Of a stretch of 38,717 nucleotides of DNA, positions 15,487-26,221 are shown one piece after another. A program made the translations under genes and the position numbers. Every line of letters begins with the position of its first letter. The first letter of the stretch is position 1. The notes beneath the pieces are model-generated. The model did not search any database. It had not been told where the DNA came from and saw only the letters and a list, made by a program, of their open reading frames with translations. Origin of the DNA: Phenylobacterium sp. (GTDB taxonomy: Bacteria > Pseudomonadota > Alphaproteobacteria > Caulobacterales > Caulobacteraceae); the NCBI RefSeq assembly GCF_030698145.1, contig NZ_JAUYNW010000099.1, forward strand, positions 1-38,717. The letters are read 5' to 3'.

Positions 15487-16218
15487 CTAGCCGCCAGGCG
15501 TGCGGAAGGCCACGACCTCGCCCTCCTGGTCGCGGCCGACCCCCACGCGCGGGCAGGCGTCGCGCAGGGCGCAGAGGCCGCAGGCAGGGTCGAAATGGGT
15601 GCAGATCGACTGTCCGTGCGCCTTGAGCAGCCAGTGCAGTTCGAAGAACCGCTCGGCGTCCCAGTCGGTGGGAGTCTGTTCCATCAGGGTTTGGTAGGCC
15701 TGCTTCTGGTCGCCGCCGCGCGCGGCGAGGCCGAGGCGCTCACCGACCCGGTGGACGTGGGTGTCCACGGTCAGGACGGGACGGGCCAGGGTGCTGAAGT
15801 TCAGGCTGGCCGCCGCCGCCTTCACGCCCACGCCAGGCAGGCGGGTCAGCCATTCCATGGCCTCGTCCAGCGGCTCGTCCTTCAGGAAATCCAGGTCCAG
15901 CTCGCCCCGTTTGAGGATGATCACCCGGATCAGGATCGGCAGGCGCCGCGCCTTGTCGGCGGCATGGGTGACGGGATCGATCACCGGCTCGATCTGGGCC
16001 GGATCGGCGAGCGTCAGGGTGGCCCAGTTCGGAAAGGCCGCGCGCAGGCGGATGAAGGCGGCCCAGGCGACCTCGTCATAGGTGCGCGAGCCGACCACGG
16101 CCTTGATGAGCTGGGAGACCGGATCCATCCGGTGCTCGGTCCTCTGCGGTCCGAAGACGGCGCGGAGCCGGTCGCGGACGGCCGCCAGATCGGAGGGGAG
16201 GGCGAGTCGGATTTGCAT
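15487..16218 (-). CDS. Endonuclease III-like HhH-GPD DNA glycosylase with 4Fe-4S cluster
   Basis: 243 residues from the ATG at 16218; a much longer frame upstream is antisense to lldD. The helix-hairpin-helix is LTRLPGVGVKAAAASLNFS with the catalytic Lys133, followed by VDTHVHRVGERLGL with Asp152. The C-terminal cluster loop has Cys206, 213, 216 and 222 in the exact C-x6-C-x2-C-x5-C spacing of endonuclease III. It is expected to act on damaged bases. Divergence from Nth in the N-terminal half suggests a paralogous clade, so Nth-type substrates should not be assumed. A LexA box sits just upstream, pointing to SOS induction. Confidence 0.88.
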   Translation of the reverse strand: MQIRLALPSDLAAVRDRLRAVFGPQRTEHRMDPVSQLIKAVVGSRTYDEVAWAAFIRLRAAFPNWATLTLADPAQIEPVIDPVTHAADKARRLPILIRVIILKRGELDLDFLKDEPLDEAMEWLTRLPGVGVKAAAASLNFSTLARPVLTVDTHVHRVGERLGLAARGGDQKQAYQTLMEQTPTDWDAERFFELHWLLKAHGQSICTHFDPACGLCALRDACPRVGVGRDQEGEVVAFRTPGG

Positions 16219-16229
16219 AACCCGCAGAA

Positions 16230-16244
16230 GAACAAATACGGAAC
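16230..16244 (-). promoter_or_regulatory. LexA (SOS) box upstream of the endonuclease III-like gene
   Basis: On the reverse strand the sequence is GTTC-CGTATTT-GTTC, an exact match to the alphaproteobacterial LexA direct repeat GTTC-N7-GTTC. It ends 12 bases before the glycosylase start and begins just after a perfect TTGACA. The box would therefore sit in the promoter spacer, where repression is most effective. Confidence 0.75.
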
Positions 16245-16247
16245 ATT

Positions 16248-16253
16248 TGTCAA
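16248..16253 (-). promoter_or_regulatory. Consensus -35 element of the endonuclease III-like gene
   Basis: TTGACA on the reverse strand, an exact match to the -35 hexamer. The LexA box occupies the following spacer. The matching -10 is weak (CTTCTG at 17-base spacing). Confidence 0.45.
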
Positions 16254-16305
16254 CGACCTGGCTTGACCGTACCAATGGCGCCGGGCGGAAACGGGAAGGG
16301 CGATC

Positions 16306-17451
16306 ATGAAGCCGGCGTCTGTGTCGGACTACCGCGAGCTGGCGCGGCGGCGGCTGCCGAAGATGTTCTTCGAGTATATCGACGGCGGCAGCTACGCTGA
16401 GGTGACGCTGGGCCGAAACACCGCCGATCTCGAGGCCATCGCCCTGCGCCAGCGGGTCATGCGCGACATGAGCACGCTGGACATGAGCGTCGAGGTGTTC
16501 GGCCAGACCATGAGCTTTCCGGTGGGCCTGTCGCCGGTGGGCATGGCGGGCATGTACGCCCGCCGCGGCGAAGTCCAGGCGGCCAAGGCCGCGGCCTCGG
16601 CCGGCGTGCCGTTCTGCCTCTCGACGGTGGGGGTCTGTTCGGTGGAGGAGGTCGCCGCGGCCGGAATGCCGCCCTGGTTCCAGCTCTATATGCTGAAGGA
16701 CCGCGGCTACATGGCCGAGCTGCTGGCGCGGGCCAAGGCGGCCGGGTGCCCGGTTCTGGTGTTCACGGTCGACCTGCCGCTGCCGGGCTCGCGCTATCGC
16801 GACATTCGCTCGGGGTTCACCGGGTCGAGCGGCCTGTCGGGGGCGCTCAACACCGCCTGGCAGGGGGTGACCCATCCGGAATGGCTGTGGGATGTGTGGC
16901 TGCGCGGCCGGCCGCACACCCTGGGCTGCGTGCAGAGCGCGGTGACGGAGGGGCGCAAGGTCACCGACTTCCTGAGCTGGATCTCCAGGAACTTCGACCG
17001 GACGGTGACCTGGGCCGACATCGAGTGGGTGCGCAAGACCTGGGACGGTCCCATCGTTATCAAGGGGATCCTGGACCCGGAAGACGCCCGCGAGGCCGTG
17101 AAGGCCGGCGCGCAGGGGCTGGTGGTCTCCAACCATGGCGGGCGGCAACTGGACGGGGTGCGCTCGTCGATCTCCGCCCTGCCGGCGGTGGTCGACGCGG
17201 TCGGTGGCGAGCTGGAGATCTTCATGGACGGCGGCGTGCGGTCGGGGCTGGACGTCCTGAAGGCCCTGGCGCTCGGGGCCCGCGCCTGTTTCGTCGGCCG
17301 GCCCTGGGCATATGCGCTCGGCGCGGGCGGCCAGCCGATGGTCGAGAAGATGCTGGGAACCCTGCGCAGCGAGCTTGCGACGGCGATGATCCTGACCGGG
17401 TGCAATGTGGCGCGAAACGCCGACAAAACGCTACTAGACGTCGCACCTTAG
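16306..17451 (+). CDS. lldD: FMN-dependent L-lactate dehydrogenase / alpha-hydroxyacid dehydrogenase
   Basis: 381 residues, the length of LldD. It oxidises L-lactate (or a related 2-hydroxy acid) to the keto acid and passes electrons to the respiratory quinone. It starts SVSDYRELARRRLPKMFFEYIDGG, the classic family N-terminus. PVGLSPVGMAGMYARRGE, FQLYMLKDRGY and VFTVDLPLPGSRYRD line the FMN barrel. VIKGILDPEDAREAVKAG and SNHGGRQLDG hold the catalytic Lys and His, and FMDGGVRSGLDVLKALALGA binds the FMN phosphate. GGAAGGG seven bases upstream fixes the start. It is divergent from the glycosylase gene. Glycolate or mandelate cannot be excluded as substrate. Confidence 0.92.
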   Translation: MKPASVSDYRELARRRLPKMFFEYIDGGSYAEVTLGRNTADLEAIALRQRVMRDMSTLDMSVEVFGQTMSFPVGLSPVGMAGMYARRGEVQAAKAAASAGVPFCLSTVGVCSVEEVAAAGMPPWFQLYMLKDRGYMAELLARAKAAGCPVLVFTVDLPLPGSRYRDIRSGFTGSSGLSGALNTAWQGVTHPEWLWDVWLRGRPHTLGCVQSAVTEGRKVTDFLSWISRNFDRTVTWADIEWVRKTWDGPIVIKGILDPEDAREAVKAGAQGLVVSNHGGRQLDGVRSSISALPAVVDAVGGELEIFMDGGVRSGLDVLKALALGARACFVGRPWAYALGAGGQPMVEKMLGTLRSELATAMILTGCNVARNADKTLLDVAP

Positions 17452-17585
17452 AAAATCTTTTCAATTCCGCAGGTTCTGACCCATCGACAAGGGTTGATCT
17501 TGCCGTGTAGATGCGCGCCGAATTGGCGTGCGGAACGGTCGTGTTTGGCCGCGTCCGCGCACGCCTGCGAGCTTACGAGTGAGGG

Positions 17586-20500
17586 ATGCCGATGGGAGCT
17601 CCGGAACGTCAAGGTCTGTACGACCCACGCAACGAACACGATGCGTGCGGTGTGGGGTTTGTGGCCAATATCAAGGGCCGCAAATCGCATGAGGTCGTGG
17701 CCTGCGGGCTGGAGATCCTGGTCAATCTGGACCATCGAGGCGCCGTGGGCGCCGATCCGCTGGTGGGCGACGGCGCGGGGATTCTGATTCAGATCCCGGA
17801 CGGTCTGCTGCGCGACTGGGCCGGCAAGGAGGGCGTCGATCTGCCCGCGCCGGGCGACTACGCCGTGGCCATGTGCTTTCTGCCGCAGGACGACGGCGCG
17901 CGCGAGGTGGCCGTCCACCAGTTCGAGCACTTCCTGAAGGTGGAAGGCCAGACCTTCATCGCCTGGCGCGAAGTGCCCATCAGCACTGAAGGCCTGGGCG
18001 CGGCGGTGCTGGCGCAGATGCCGGTGATCCGCCAGGCCATCGTCGGCCGCGGCCCCAACACCAAGGACCAGGACGCCTTCGAGCGGAAGTTGCTGACCGT
18101 CCGCAAGCAGCTCCAGAACCCGCTGGCCGAGATGGCCACGCGGATGAACCTGCCGGGCCTGACCCAGCTCTACCTGCCATCCTTTTCGACCCGGACGGTG
18201 GTCTATAAGGGCCTGCTGCTGGCCGGCCAGGTGGGGACCTTCTACGAGGACCTGGCCAACCCGATCACGGAATCGGCGCTCGCCCTGGTCCACCAGCGGT
18301 TCTCGACCAACACCTTCCCATCCTGGAAGCTCGCCCACCCCTACCGGCTGATCGCCCACAACGGCGAGATCAACACGGTCCGCGGCAACGTGAACTGGAT
18401 GAACGCCCGCCGGCGCACGCTGGAGAGCGACCTGCTGGGGCCCGACCTCAACAAGATGTGGCCGCTGATCCCGCACGGACAGTCGGACACCGCCTGCCTG
18501 GACAACGCGCTCGAGTTGCTGCTGGCCGGCGGCTACCCGCTGGCCCACGCGGTGATGATGCTGATCCCGGAGGCCTGGGCCGGCAATCCGCTGATGAACG
18601 CCGAACGCAAGGCGTTTTACGAGTACCACGCCGCCCTGATGGAGCCGTGGGACGGCCCCGCCGCCGTGGCCTTCACGGACGGCCGCCAGATCGGCGCGAC
18701 CCTGGACCGCAATGGCCTGCGCCCCGCGCGCTTCGTCGTCACCGACCAGGACCATGTGATCATGGCCTCGGAGATCGGCGTCCTGACCGTTCCCGAGGAG
18801 CGGATCGTCCGGAAGTGGCGGCTGCAGCCCGGCAAGATGCTGCTCATCGACATGGAGGAAGGCCGGATCATCGAGGACGAGGAGATCAAGGCGACCCTCT
18901 CCCAGGCCGAGCCCTACGCCGAGTGGCTCGCCCAGACCCAGTTCAAGCTGGAAGAATTGCCCGAGATCGCCTTCAACGAGGCGCTCTCCAACGACCCTGC
19001 GCAGCTTCTCGATCGCCAGCAGGCCTTCGGCTACACTCAGGAGGACGTCCAGTTCTTCCTCGAGCCGATGGCCCAGACGGGGGACGACCCGATCGGCTCC
19101 ATGGGCGCCGACACGCCCATCGCCGTGCTCTCCAAGCGCCCCAAGCTGCTCTACGAGTATTTCAAGCAGAACTTCGCCCAGGTCACCAACCCGCCCATCG
19201 ACCCGATCCGCGAGGAGCTGGTCATGAGCCTGGTCTCAATGATCGGACCCAGGCCGAACCTGCTGGGCCGCCACGCCGGCACCCACAAGCGCCTGGAGGT
19301 CTCCCAGCCGATCCTCACCAATGAGGACCTGTCGAAGATCCGTTCGATCAACGAGCTGGTGGACGGCTCCTTCCGCACAGCGACCATTGATGCGACCTGG
19401 GCGGCCGATGAGGGCGCGCCGGGCCTGGAACGGGCGCTGGACCGCGTCTGCCGCGAGGCCACCGACAACGTCCTGGCCGACAAGAACATCCTGATCCTAT
19501 CGGATCGCGAGGTCTCGTCCGACCGCATCCCGATCCCGGCGGCGCTCGCCACCGCGGCCGTGCACCACCACCTGATCCGCCAGGGCCTGCGCATGCAGAC
19601 CGGCCTGGTCATCGAGACCGGCGAAGCGCGCGAAGTGCACCATTTCTGCGTCCTGGCGGGCTATGGCGCCGAAGCCGTGAACCCCTACCTGGCCTTCGAG
19701 ACCCTGGAGCAGATCCGCGTCTCGACCGGCTCGGCGCTCAGCGCCTACGAGGTTCGCAAGAACTACATCAAGGCGGTCGGCAAGGGCGTGCTGAAGGTGA
19801 TGTCCAAGATGGGCATCTCCACCTACCAGTCCTATTGCGGCGCGCAGATCTTCGACGGCGTCGGCCTGTCGAGCGAACTGATCGAGCAGTACTTCACCGG
19901 CACCGCCACCACCATCGAGGGCGTCGGCCTGCGCGAGATCGCCGAGGAGACGGTTCGCCGTCACCGCGACGCCTATGGCGACAACCCGATCTACGCCTCC
20001 ATGCTGGATGTCGGCGGGACCTACGCCTTCCGTTTGCGCGGCGAGGAGCACGCCTGGACGCCGGAGACGGTGAGCAAGCTGCAACACGCGGTGCGGGGCA
20101 ATTTGCCGGATGAATACAAGGCCTTCGCGGCAGGAATTAATGAGCAGTCCGAACGCCTGCTGACCATCCGCGGCCTGATGCGCTTCAAGACCGGCACGCC
20201 GATCGCTCTCGATGCGGTCGAGCCCGCCGCCGAGATCGTCAAGCGCTTCGCCACCGGGGCCATGAGCTTCGGCTCGATCAGCCGCGAGGCCCACACCACG
20301 CTCGCCATGGCCATGAACCGCATCGGCGGCCGGTCGAACACCGGCGAGGGCGGGGAGGAGGCGGACCGCTTCGTGCCGCTGCCCAATGGCGACTCCATGC
20401 GCTCGGCCATCAAGCAGGTGGCTTCGGGCCGGTTCGGCGTCACCGCCGAGTACCTGGTCAACGCCGACGACATCCAGATCAAGATGGCCCAAGGCGCCAA

Positions 20501-22220
20501 GCCCGGGGAGGGCGGCCAGCTGCCCGGCCACAAGGTCGACAAGAACATCGCCCGGGTCCGGCACTCGACGCCGGGCGTGGGCCTGATCAGCCCGCCGCCG
20601 CACCACGACATCTATTCGATCGAGGACCTGGCCCAGCTCATTCACGACCTGAAGAACGTGAATTCCAAGGCCCGTATCTCCGTGAAGCTGGTCTCGGAAG
20701 TCGGCGTGGGAACGGTCGCCGCGGGCGTGGCCAAGGCGCGCGCGGACCACATCACCATCTCCGGCTTCGAGGGCGGCACCGGCGCCTCGCCCCTGACTTC
20801 GCTCACCCATGCGGGCTCGCCCTGGGAGATCGGGCTGGCCGAGACCCAGCAGACCCTGCTGCTGAACGGACTGCGCACACGGGTGGCGGTTCAGGCCGAC
20901 GGCGGCCTGCGCACCGGCCGCGATGTGGCGGTCGCCGCCCTGCTGGGCGCCGACGAGTTCGGCTTCGCCACGGCTCCGCTGATCGCGGCGGGCTGCATCA
21001 TGATGAGGAAGTGCCACCTCAACACCTGCCCGGTGGGGGTGGCCACCCAGGACCCTGTGCTGCGCGCGCGCTTCACCGGCCAGCCCGAGCACGTGATCAA
21101 CTACTTCTTCTTCGTCGCCGGAGAGCTGCGCGAGATCATGGCCGAGCTCGGCTTCGCCACGGTCAACGAGATGATCGGCCGCGTCGACCGCCTGGAGATG
21201 CGCCACGCGGTCGAGCACTGGAAGGCCGGCGGCGTCGACCTCTCCAAGCTGCTCTACGCCATTCCCTCGGAGAGCCCGTTGGGCCTCTGGAACATGGACC
21301 GCCAGGACCATGGGCTGGAGAAGGCGCTCGACAACACCCTGATCGCCGACGCCAAGGTGGCGCTGGAGGAGGGCAAGCCCGTCCTCGGCGAATATTCGAT
21401 CAAGAACATCAACCGCACCGTCGGCGCCATGCTGTCGGGTGAGGTGGCGCGCCGCTACGGCCATGCCGGCCTGCCGGACGACACCATCGCCCTGAAGTTC
21501 CGCGGCCAGGCCGGCCAGAGCTTCGGCGCTTTCGCCGCGCGTGGGATCAGCTTGGAACTGACCGGCGACGGCAACGACTATGTGGGCAAGGGCCTGTCCG
21601 GCGGCCGCGTCGTCGTGCGCCAGCCGCCCGAGGCCAATCGCGACCCGACGGAGAACATCATCGTCGGCAATACGGTGCTCTACGGCGCCATCGCCGGAGA
21701 GGCCTATTTCGAGGGCGTGGCCGGCGAACGCTTCGCGGTGCGCAACTCCGGCGCGGTGGCGGTCGTGGAAGGCCTGGGCGACCACGGCTGCGAATACATG
21801 ACCGGCGGCGTGGTGGTGGTGCTGGGCGACACGGGGCGGAACTTCGCCGCTGGGATGTCGGGCGGCGTAGCCTACGTTTATGATCCGAAGAAGCGCTTCG
21901 ACGCCCTGTGCAACAAGGCGATGGTCGACCTGGACTGCGTAACTGTGACCAGCGTCGGCCACGACAACATGCCCAGCCAGAAGGCCGTGTCGGTCGACAA
22001 CAACGGCATGGGCGACATGCTGTCCTTCGACGCCGAGCGGCTGCGCATCCTGATCGAGCGCCACCACCTCCATACGGGGTCGCGGCGGGCCCGCGAGATC
22101 CTGGAGACCTGGGAGACCTCGCTGGGCGCCTTCGTCAAGGTCATGCCCAAGGACTATCGCCGCGCCCTGGTCGACATGGCCGCCGAACGCCAGGCGGCCG
22201 CGGCCGTCGCGGCCGAATAG
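17586..22220 (+). CDS. gltB: Glutamate synthase, large (alpha) subunit
   Basis: 1544 residues, the usual length. With GltD it converts glutamine and 2-oxoglutarate to two glutamates using NADPH, the GOGAT half of ammonium assimilation. The class II glutamine amidotransferase domain follows a 20-residue propeptide, giving Cys21 as the N-terminal nucleophile (DACGVGFV). A central domain leads to the FMN synthase barrel ([27 protein letters not shown]). The 3Fe-4S cysteines are 1137, 1143 and 1148 ([15 protein letters not shown]). The C-terminal GXGXG beta-helix is seen in [18 protein letters not shown]. An ATG six bases downstream is an alternative start. gltD follows after 25 bases. Confidence 0.97.
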   Translation: MPMGAPERQGLYDPRNEHDACGVGFVANIKGRKSHEVVACGLEILVNLDHRGAVGADPLVGDGAGILIQIPDGLLRDWAGKEGVDLPAPGDYAVAMCFLPQDDGAREVAVHQFEHFLKVEGQTFIAWREVPISTEGLGAAVLAQMPVIRQAIVGRGPNTKDQDAFERKLLTVRKQLQNPLAEMATRMNLPGLTQLYLPSFSTRTVVYKGLLLAGQVGTFYEDLANPITESALALVHQRFSTNTFPSWKLAHPYRLIAHNGEINTVRGNVNWMNARRRTLESDLLGPDLNKMWPLIPHGQSDTACLDNALELLLAGGYPLAHAVMMLIPEAWAGNPLMNAERKAFYEYHAALMEPWDGPAAVAFTDGRQIGATLDRNGLRPARFVVTDQDHVIMASEIGVLTVPEERIVRKWRLQPGKMLLIDMEEGRIIEDEEIKATLSQAEPYAEWLAQTQFKLEELPEIAFNEALSNDPAQLLDRQQAFGYTQEDVQFFLEPMAQTGDDPIGSMGADTPIAVLSKRPKLLYEYFKQNFAQVTNPPIDPIREELVMSLVSMIGPRPNLLGRHAGTHKRLEVSQPILTNEDLSKIRSINELVDGSFRTATIDATWAADEGAPGLERALDRVCREATDNVLADKNILILSDREVSSDRIPIPAALATAAVHHHLIRQGLRMQTGLVIETGEAREVHHFCVLAGYGAEAVNPYLAFETLEQIRVSTGSALSAYEVRKNYIKAVGKGVLKVMSKMGISTYQSYCGAQIFDGVGLSSELIEQYFTGTATTIEGVGLREIAEETVRRHRDAYGDNPIYASMLDVGGTYAFRLRGEEHAWTPETVSKLQHAVRGNLPDEYKAFAAGINEQSERLLTIRGLMRFKTGTPIALDAVEPAAEIVKRFATGAMSFGSISREAHTTLAMAMNRIGGRSNTGEGGEEADRFVPLPNGDSMRSAIKQVASGRFGVTAEYLVNADDIQIKMAQGAKPGEGGQLPGHKVDKNIARVRHSTPGVGLISPPPHHDIYSIEDLAQLIHDLKNVNSKARISVKLVSEVGVGTVAAGVAKARADHITISGFEGGTGASPLTSLTHAGSPWEIGLAETQQTLLLNGLRTRVAVQADGGLRTGRDVAVAALLGADEFGFATAPLIAAGCIMMRKCHLNTCPVGVATQDPVLRARFTGQPEHVINYFFFVAGELREIMAELGFATVNEMIGRVDRLEMRHAVEHWKAGGVDLSKLLYAIPSESPLGLWNMDRQDHGLEKALDNTLIADAKVALEEGKPVLGEYSIKNINRTVGAMLSGEVARRYGHAGLPDDTIALKFRGQAGQSFGAFAARGISLELTGDGNDYVGKGLSGGRVVVRQPPEANRDPTENIIVGNTVLYGAIAGEAYFEGVAGERFAVRNSGAVAVVEGLGDHGCEYMTGGVVVVLGDTGRNFAAGMSGGVAYVYDPKKRFDALCNKAMVDLDCVTVTSVGHDNMPSQKAVSVDNNGMGDMLSFDAERLRILIERHHLHTGSRRAREILETWETSLGAFVKVMPKDYRRALVDMAAERQAAAAVAAE

Positions 22221-22245
22221 CTTTCAAAGTCGGGGAGTTAAGAGC

Positions 22246-23697
22246 ATGGGCAAGCCCACCGGCTTTCTTGAGATCGACCGTCAGGATCGCGTCTATGACG
22301 CGCCGTCCGACCGCCTGAAGACCTGGAAGGAATTCACCCAGCCGCTGGCGGTCCCGGCCGTCGCCGGCCAGGCCGCGCGGTGCATGGATTGCGGGATTCC
22401 ATTCTGTCACACCGGCTGTCCGGTCAACAACCAGATCCCCGACTTCAACAATCTGGTCTATCGCGACCAGTGGAAGGCGGCGCTGGAGAACCTGCAGTCC
22501 ACCAACAACTTCCCGGAGTTCACCGGCCGGGTCTGCCCCGCGCCGTGCGAGGCCGCCTGCACGCTGAACATCGTCGACAGCCCGGTGACCATCAAGACGA
22601 TCGAATGCCAGATCGTCGATCGCGGCTGGGACGAAGGCTGGATCAAGCCGCAGGGTTCGCCCCGTGGCACGGGCAAGCGCGTCGCGGTGGTGGGTTCGGG
22701 TCCCGCGGGCCTAGCCTGCGCGCAGCAACTGGCCCGCGCCGGACATGCGCCCACCGTGTTCGAGAAGAGCGACCGCATCGGCGGCCTGCTGCGCTACGGC
22801 ATCCCGGACTTCAAGATGGAGAAGCATCTGATCGACCGCCGGGTCGTGCAGATGGAACAGGAAGGCGTGATCTTCCGCACCAATTTCGAGGTCGGCGTCA
22901 CCGTCTCGGTGCAGCGCCTGCTGGATGACTACGACGTGCTGGTGATGGCCGGCGGGGCGGAGAACCCGCGCGACCTGGAGATCCCGGGTCGCGAGCTCCA
23001 GGGCGTCCACTACGCCATGGACTTCCTCACCCAGCAGAACAAGCGCAACGCCGGTGACGACGAACTGCGCGCCGCGCCCACCGGGGCGATCTCGGCCACC
23101 GGCAAGCATGTGATCGTGATCGGCGGCGGCGACACCGGCAGCGACTGCATCGGCACCTCGAACCGCCATGGGGCGGCCTCGGTTACCCAGCTCGAGATCA
23201 TGCCGCAGCCGCCGGCGCGCGAGAACAAGTTCATGACCTGGCCGGACTGGCCGCTGAAGCTGCGCACCTCGTCGAGCCAGGAAGAGGGCTGCGAGCGCGA
23301 CTTCGCGGTCACCACCCGCCAGGTGCTGGGCTCCAACGGCAAGGTCGAGGCCATCGAGTGCGCGCGCATCGAGTGGGTGGCGGGCGAGGGCGGCCGTCTG
23401 ACGCCGCAAGAGGTTCCCGAAAGCGCCTTCAAGCTGCAGGCCGACCTGGTCCTGCTGGCCATGGGCTTCGTCGGCCCGCGCCACAACGAATTCGTCGAGC
23501 AGGCAGGCGTCGAGCTGGATCCGCGCGGCAACGTCAAGGCGCCGGTGAGCGACTACAAGACCTCGAGCCCCAACATCTTCGCGTGCGGCGACATGCGGCG
23601 CGGGCAGTCGCTGGTGGTCTGGGCGATCCGCGAGGGCCGTCAATGCGCCCAGGCGGTCGACGCCTATCTGATGGGCGTCAGCAAGCTGCCGAGATAG
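22246..23697 (+). CDS. gltD: Glutamate synthase, small (beta) subunit
   Basis: 483 residues, full length. It takes electrons from NADPH through FAD and passes them by way of 4Fe-4S clusters to GltB. The N-terminal cluster cysteines are in [17 protein letters not shown] and CPAPCEAAC. The FAD Rossmann motif is [20 protein letters not shown], with [13 protein letters not shown] beyond it. The NADPH site is [13 protein letters not shown], and [18 protein letters not shown] closes the FAD site. It is co-transcribed with gltB. Confidence 0.97.
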   Translation: MGKPTGFLEIDRQDRVYDAPSDRLKTWKEFTQPLAVPAVAGQAARCMDCGIPFCHTGCPVNNQIPDFNNLVYRDQWKAALENLQSTNNFPEFTGRVCPAPCEAACTLNIVDSPVTIKTIECQIVDRGWDEGWIKPQGSPRGTGKRVAVVGSGPAGLACAQQLARAGHAPTVFEKSDRIGGLLRYGIPDFKMEKHLIDRRVVQMEQEGVIFRTNFEVGVTVSVQRLLDDYDVLVMAGGAENPRDLEIPGRELQGVHYAMDFLTQQNKRNAGDDELRAAPTGAISATGKHVIVIGGGDTGSDCIGTSNRHGAASVTQLEIMPQPPARENKFMTWPDWPLKLRTSSSQEEGCERDFAVTTRQVLGSNGKVEAIECARIEWVAGEGGRLTPQEVPESAFKLQADLVLLAMGFVGPRHNEFVEQAGVELDPRGNVKAPVSDYKTSSPNIFACGDMRRGQSLVVWAIREGRQCAQAVDAYLMGVSKLPR

Positions 23698-23762
23698 CCG
23701 CCGACCATCGGGCGGTGAGCTTCACCTTTCGGGGAGGCGATGAGCCGGGCTAAACGGGAGGC

Positions 23763-25103
23763 ATGATCGCTTTCCGCGCCGCGGCGTTCGCCGCCGTCTT
23801 CGTCCTGGTTCCCGGCCTCGCCAGCGCGCAAGCCGAACCGCTCGCGGTCTACAAGGGCGCGACCCTGATCGACGGGACCGGCGCGCCGCCGAAGGCCCGC
23901 ATGTCGATCCTGGTCAGGGGCGAGCGGATCGAGCGGGTCTGGAAGGACGGCGAGATCGCCTTCAAGCTGCCGCCGGAGACCAAGGTGGTGGACGTGGCGG
24001 GCCAGTTCGTCCTGCCCGGCCTGACCGACAGTCACCAGCACCTGGCCACGCCGCCGGCGCGGGCCTGGGCGGAGGCGGAACTCAAGCGCAGCCTCTATGG
24101 CGGGATCACCTCGATCCGCGACATGGCCGACGACTTGCGCAACGTGGCCGACCTGGCGCGCGCCACCCGGATCGGCGAGATCCCGGGACCCGATATCTAC
24201 TATGCCGCCCTGATGGCCGGCCCATCGTTCTTCGACGACCGCCGGGTCCACGCCGCCTCGCGCGGCGCCAAGGCCGGCGAGGTCGGCTGGATGCAGGCGA
24301 TCACGCCGCAGACCGACCTGGCCCTGGCCGTCGCCCAGGCGAGGGGCATCGGGGCCTCCGCCATCAAGGTCTATGCGAACCTGCCCGGCGAGACGGTGGC
24401 GAAGGTCGCCGAGGCGGCGCACCGCCAGGGCGTGCCGATCTGGGCCCATGCGGCGGTGTTCCCGGCGACCCCCGCCCAGGTGCTGGACGCCGGCGCCGAC
24501 GTGGTCAGCCATGTCTGCATGCTGGCCTACCAGGTCTCCGAGAGGGTCCCCGGCCAGTACCACAACCGCGCCGCCGTCGAGGAGGCCCGCTTCGGCCCGG
24601 ACGTGCATCCGGCAATGGCCGGCCTCTATGCCAGGATGAAGGCCGACGGCGTGGTCCTGGACGCCACTGTGCGGATCTACGAAGCCATGAAGGGCCGGCC
24701 GAGCAAGCCCTACTGCTCCACCGAACTGGCCGCTCGATTGACCCGTGAGGCACTGGCCGCCGGGGTGATCGTCTCGGCCGGCACCGACGGCGCCTCGGCC
24801 CCCGAAGCCGCCTATCCGGCCCTGCACGAGGAGCTGGAGCTGCTGGTCGACAAGGCCGGTTTCACGCCCATGCAGGCCATCGTCGCGGCCACGCGCAACG
24901 GCGCGCTTTCGGTCCGCACGCACCCGGACTTCGGGACCATCGAGGCCGGAAAGCTGGCCAACCTGGTGTTCGTCGCCAAGGACCCCTCGACCGACATCCG
25001 TAACCTGCGGACCGTGGTCACGACCGTGAAGCGCGGCGTGGCCTATCCCCGCGCCGCCTACGACCCCAAGGCCGACCTGGCCGCACGAAAGAGCCAGCCA
25101 TGA
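23763..25103 (+). CDS. Exported amidohydrolase family protein (imidazolonepropionase/Xaa-Pro dipeptidase-like)
   Basis: 446 residues. A signal peptide (to about residue 23, GLASAQA) precedes a metal-dependent amidohydrolase barrel. Visible elements are VLPGLTDSHQHL (metal ligands His91, His93), SAIKVYANL (bridging Lys), IWAHAAV and VSHVCML (His ligands) and SAGTDG (catalytic Asp). The TPMQAIVAATRNGA and AGKLANLVFVAKDP segments match the group of exported hydrolases related to prolidases and imidazolonepropionases. The stop overlaps the start of the M19-type gene as ATGA, so the two hydrolases are coupled and perhaps act on related amide substrates in the periplasm. Confidence 0.9.
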   Translation: MIAFRAAAFAAVFVLVPGLASAQAEPLAVYKGATLIDGTGAPPKARMSILVRGERIERVWKDGEIAFKLPPETKVVDVAGQFVLPGLTDSHQHLATPPARAWAEAELKRSLYGGITSIRDMADDLRNVADLARATRIGEIPGPDIYYAALMAGPSFFDDRRVHAASRGAKAGEVGWMQAITPQTDLALAVAQARGIGASAIKVYANLPGETVAKVAEAAHRQGVPIWAHAAVFPATPAQVLDAGADVVSHVCMLAYQVSERVPGQYHNRAAVEEARFGPDVHPAMAGLYARMKADGVVLDATVRIYEAMKGRPSKPYCSTELAARLTREALAAGVIVSAGTDGASAPEAAYPALHEELELLVDKAGFTPMQAIVAATRNGALSVRTHPDFGTIEAGKLANLVFVAKDPSTDIRNLRTVVTTVKRGVAYPRAAYDPKADLAARKSQP

Positions 25104-26221
25104 TCTCCCGCCGCCAGACCCTCGGTTTCGCCGCCGCCCTCGCCGCCGGCCCGGCGCTCGCGCTCACGGAAAAGCCGATCATCGTCAACGCCCTGGGCGG
25201 ACTGTCGAACCCCAACCTGCAGATCGGCCGGCCCCCGGGACCGGCGGCGGACACCGCGGTCATCGATTTCGACGCACGGGCCTTAAGCGACGCCAAGGCG
25301 TCCGGCCTGACGGCGGTGAACATCACGCTCGGCTATGTGGCCGGGCCGCACGAGCCCTACGCCTATACGCTGAAGACCCTGGACGTCTGGGACAAGGTCA
25401 TCGCCGACAACTCCGGCGACCTGGTGCTGGTGCGCAAGGCCGGCGACATCGCCAAGGCCGGGGCCGACCGCAAGATCGGGGTGATCTACGGCTTCCAGAA
25501 CGCCGTCCAGATCGGCGAGCGGTTTGAGCGAATCGACGAGTTCGCCGCGCGCGGCGTGCGGATCGTGCAACTCACCTACAACCTCCCGACCATCCTGGGC
25601 GACGGCTCGATGGCGCCGGAGAACCGGGGCCTGACGCCGCTGGGACGCGAGGTGGTGGCGGGGCTGAACAGGGCCCGGCTGATGGTCGACCTGTCGCATT
25701 CCGGCGAGCGGACCTGCCTGGACGCCATCGCGGCGTCGAAGGCCCCGGTCTCCGTCAACCACACCGGTTGCCGGGCGCTCACCGATCTGCCGCGCAACAA
25801 GACCGACGCCGAGCTGCGCGGGGTGGCGGAGAAGGGCGGCTTCGTCGGGATCTACTTCATGCCGTTCCTGAACCCGACCAGCCAGGCCAGCGCCGCCGAC
25901 GTCGTGGCCCACATCGAGCACGCCCTGAAGGTTTGCGGCGAGGACCATGTGGGGATCGGCACCGACGGCTCGGTGGCCACCATCGACGACATGGAGGCCT
26001 ACAAGGCCGCGCTCGCCCAGGAGCATGAGGAGCGCAAGGCCGCCGGGATCGCCGCCAGGGGCGAGCGGGCCGACACCCAGCCCTTCGTGATGGACCTGCG
26101 GGGGCCGGACCAGTTCCGCAAGCTGGCGGGCCTGCTCGCGGCGCGGGGCCATTCGCAGCGCGTGATCGACAAGGTGATGGGCCGCAACTTCATCAGCTAC
26201 GCTGAGCGGGTCTGGGGCTAG
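25100..26221 (+). CDS. M19 (renal dipeptidase) family protein with altered metal site, Tat-exported
   Basis: 373 residues. A twin-arginine signal (ISRRQTLGF) leads to a membrane-dipeptidase fold. His200 (DLSHSGERT), His221 (VNHTGCRAL) and GIGTDGS are conserved. The N-terminal metal motif of canonical enzymes (DGHND) is replaced by VNALGG at residues 29-34. The bridging Glu of the GIEG motif is replaced by Gln133 in YGFQNA. Three of the five usual zinc ligands are therefore missing, so standard dipeptidase activity is doubtful; it may use one metal or act on other amides. The gene is coupled to the upstream amidohydrolase, and the stop forms a CTAG overlap with the phosphate transporter gene. 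Confidence 0.85.
   Translation: MISRRQTLGFAAALAAGPALALTEKPIIVNALGGLSNPNLQIGRPPGPAADTAVIDFDARALSDAKASGLTAVNITLGYVAGPHEPYAYTLKTLDVWDKVIADNSGDLVLVRKAGDIAKAGADRKIGVIYGFQNAVQIGERFERIDEFAARGVRIVQLTYNLPTILGDGSMAPENRGLTPLGREVVAGLNRARLMVDLSHSGERTCLDAIAASKAPVSVNHTGCRALTDLPRNKTDAELRGVAEKGGFVGIYFMPFLNPTSQASAADVVAHIEHALKVCGEDHVGIGTDGSVATIDDMEAYKAALAQEHEERKAAGIAARGERADTQPFVMDLRGPDQFRKLAGLLAARGHSQRVIDKVMGRNFISYAERVWG

Noticed and set aside
16219..17148. N-terminal extension of the endonuclease III-like frame
   Set aside because: It is antisense to lldD, and the promoter and LexA box lie just before the chosen ATG.
17452..17585. Possible riboswitch, sRNA or sigma-54 promoter upstream of gltB
   Set aside because: Only weak imperfect hairpins and no GG-N10-GC element; nothing specific could be supported.
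19497..22073. An 858-codon open frame antisense to gltB
   Set aside because: Its composition (His, Gly, Ala, Asp, Val rich, no domain) is typical of an antisense shadow, and gltB is certain.
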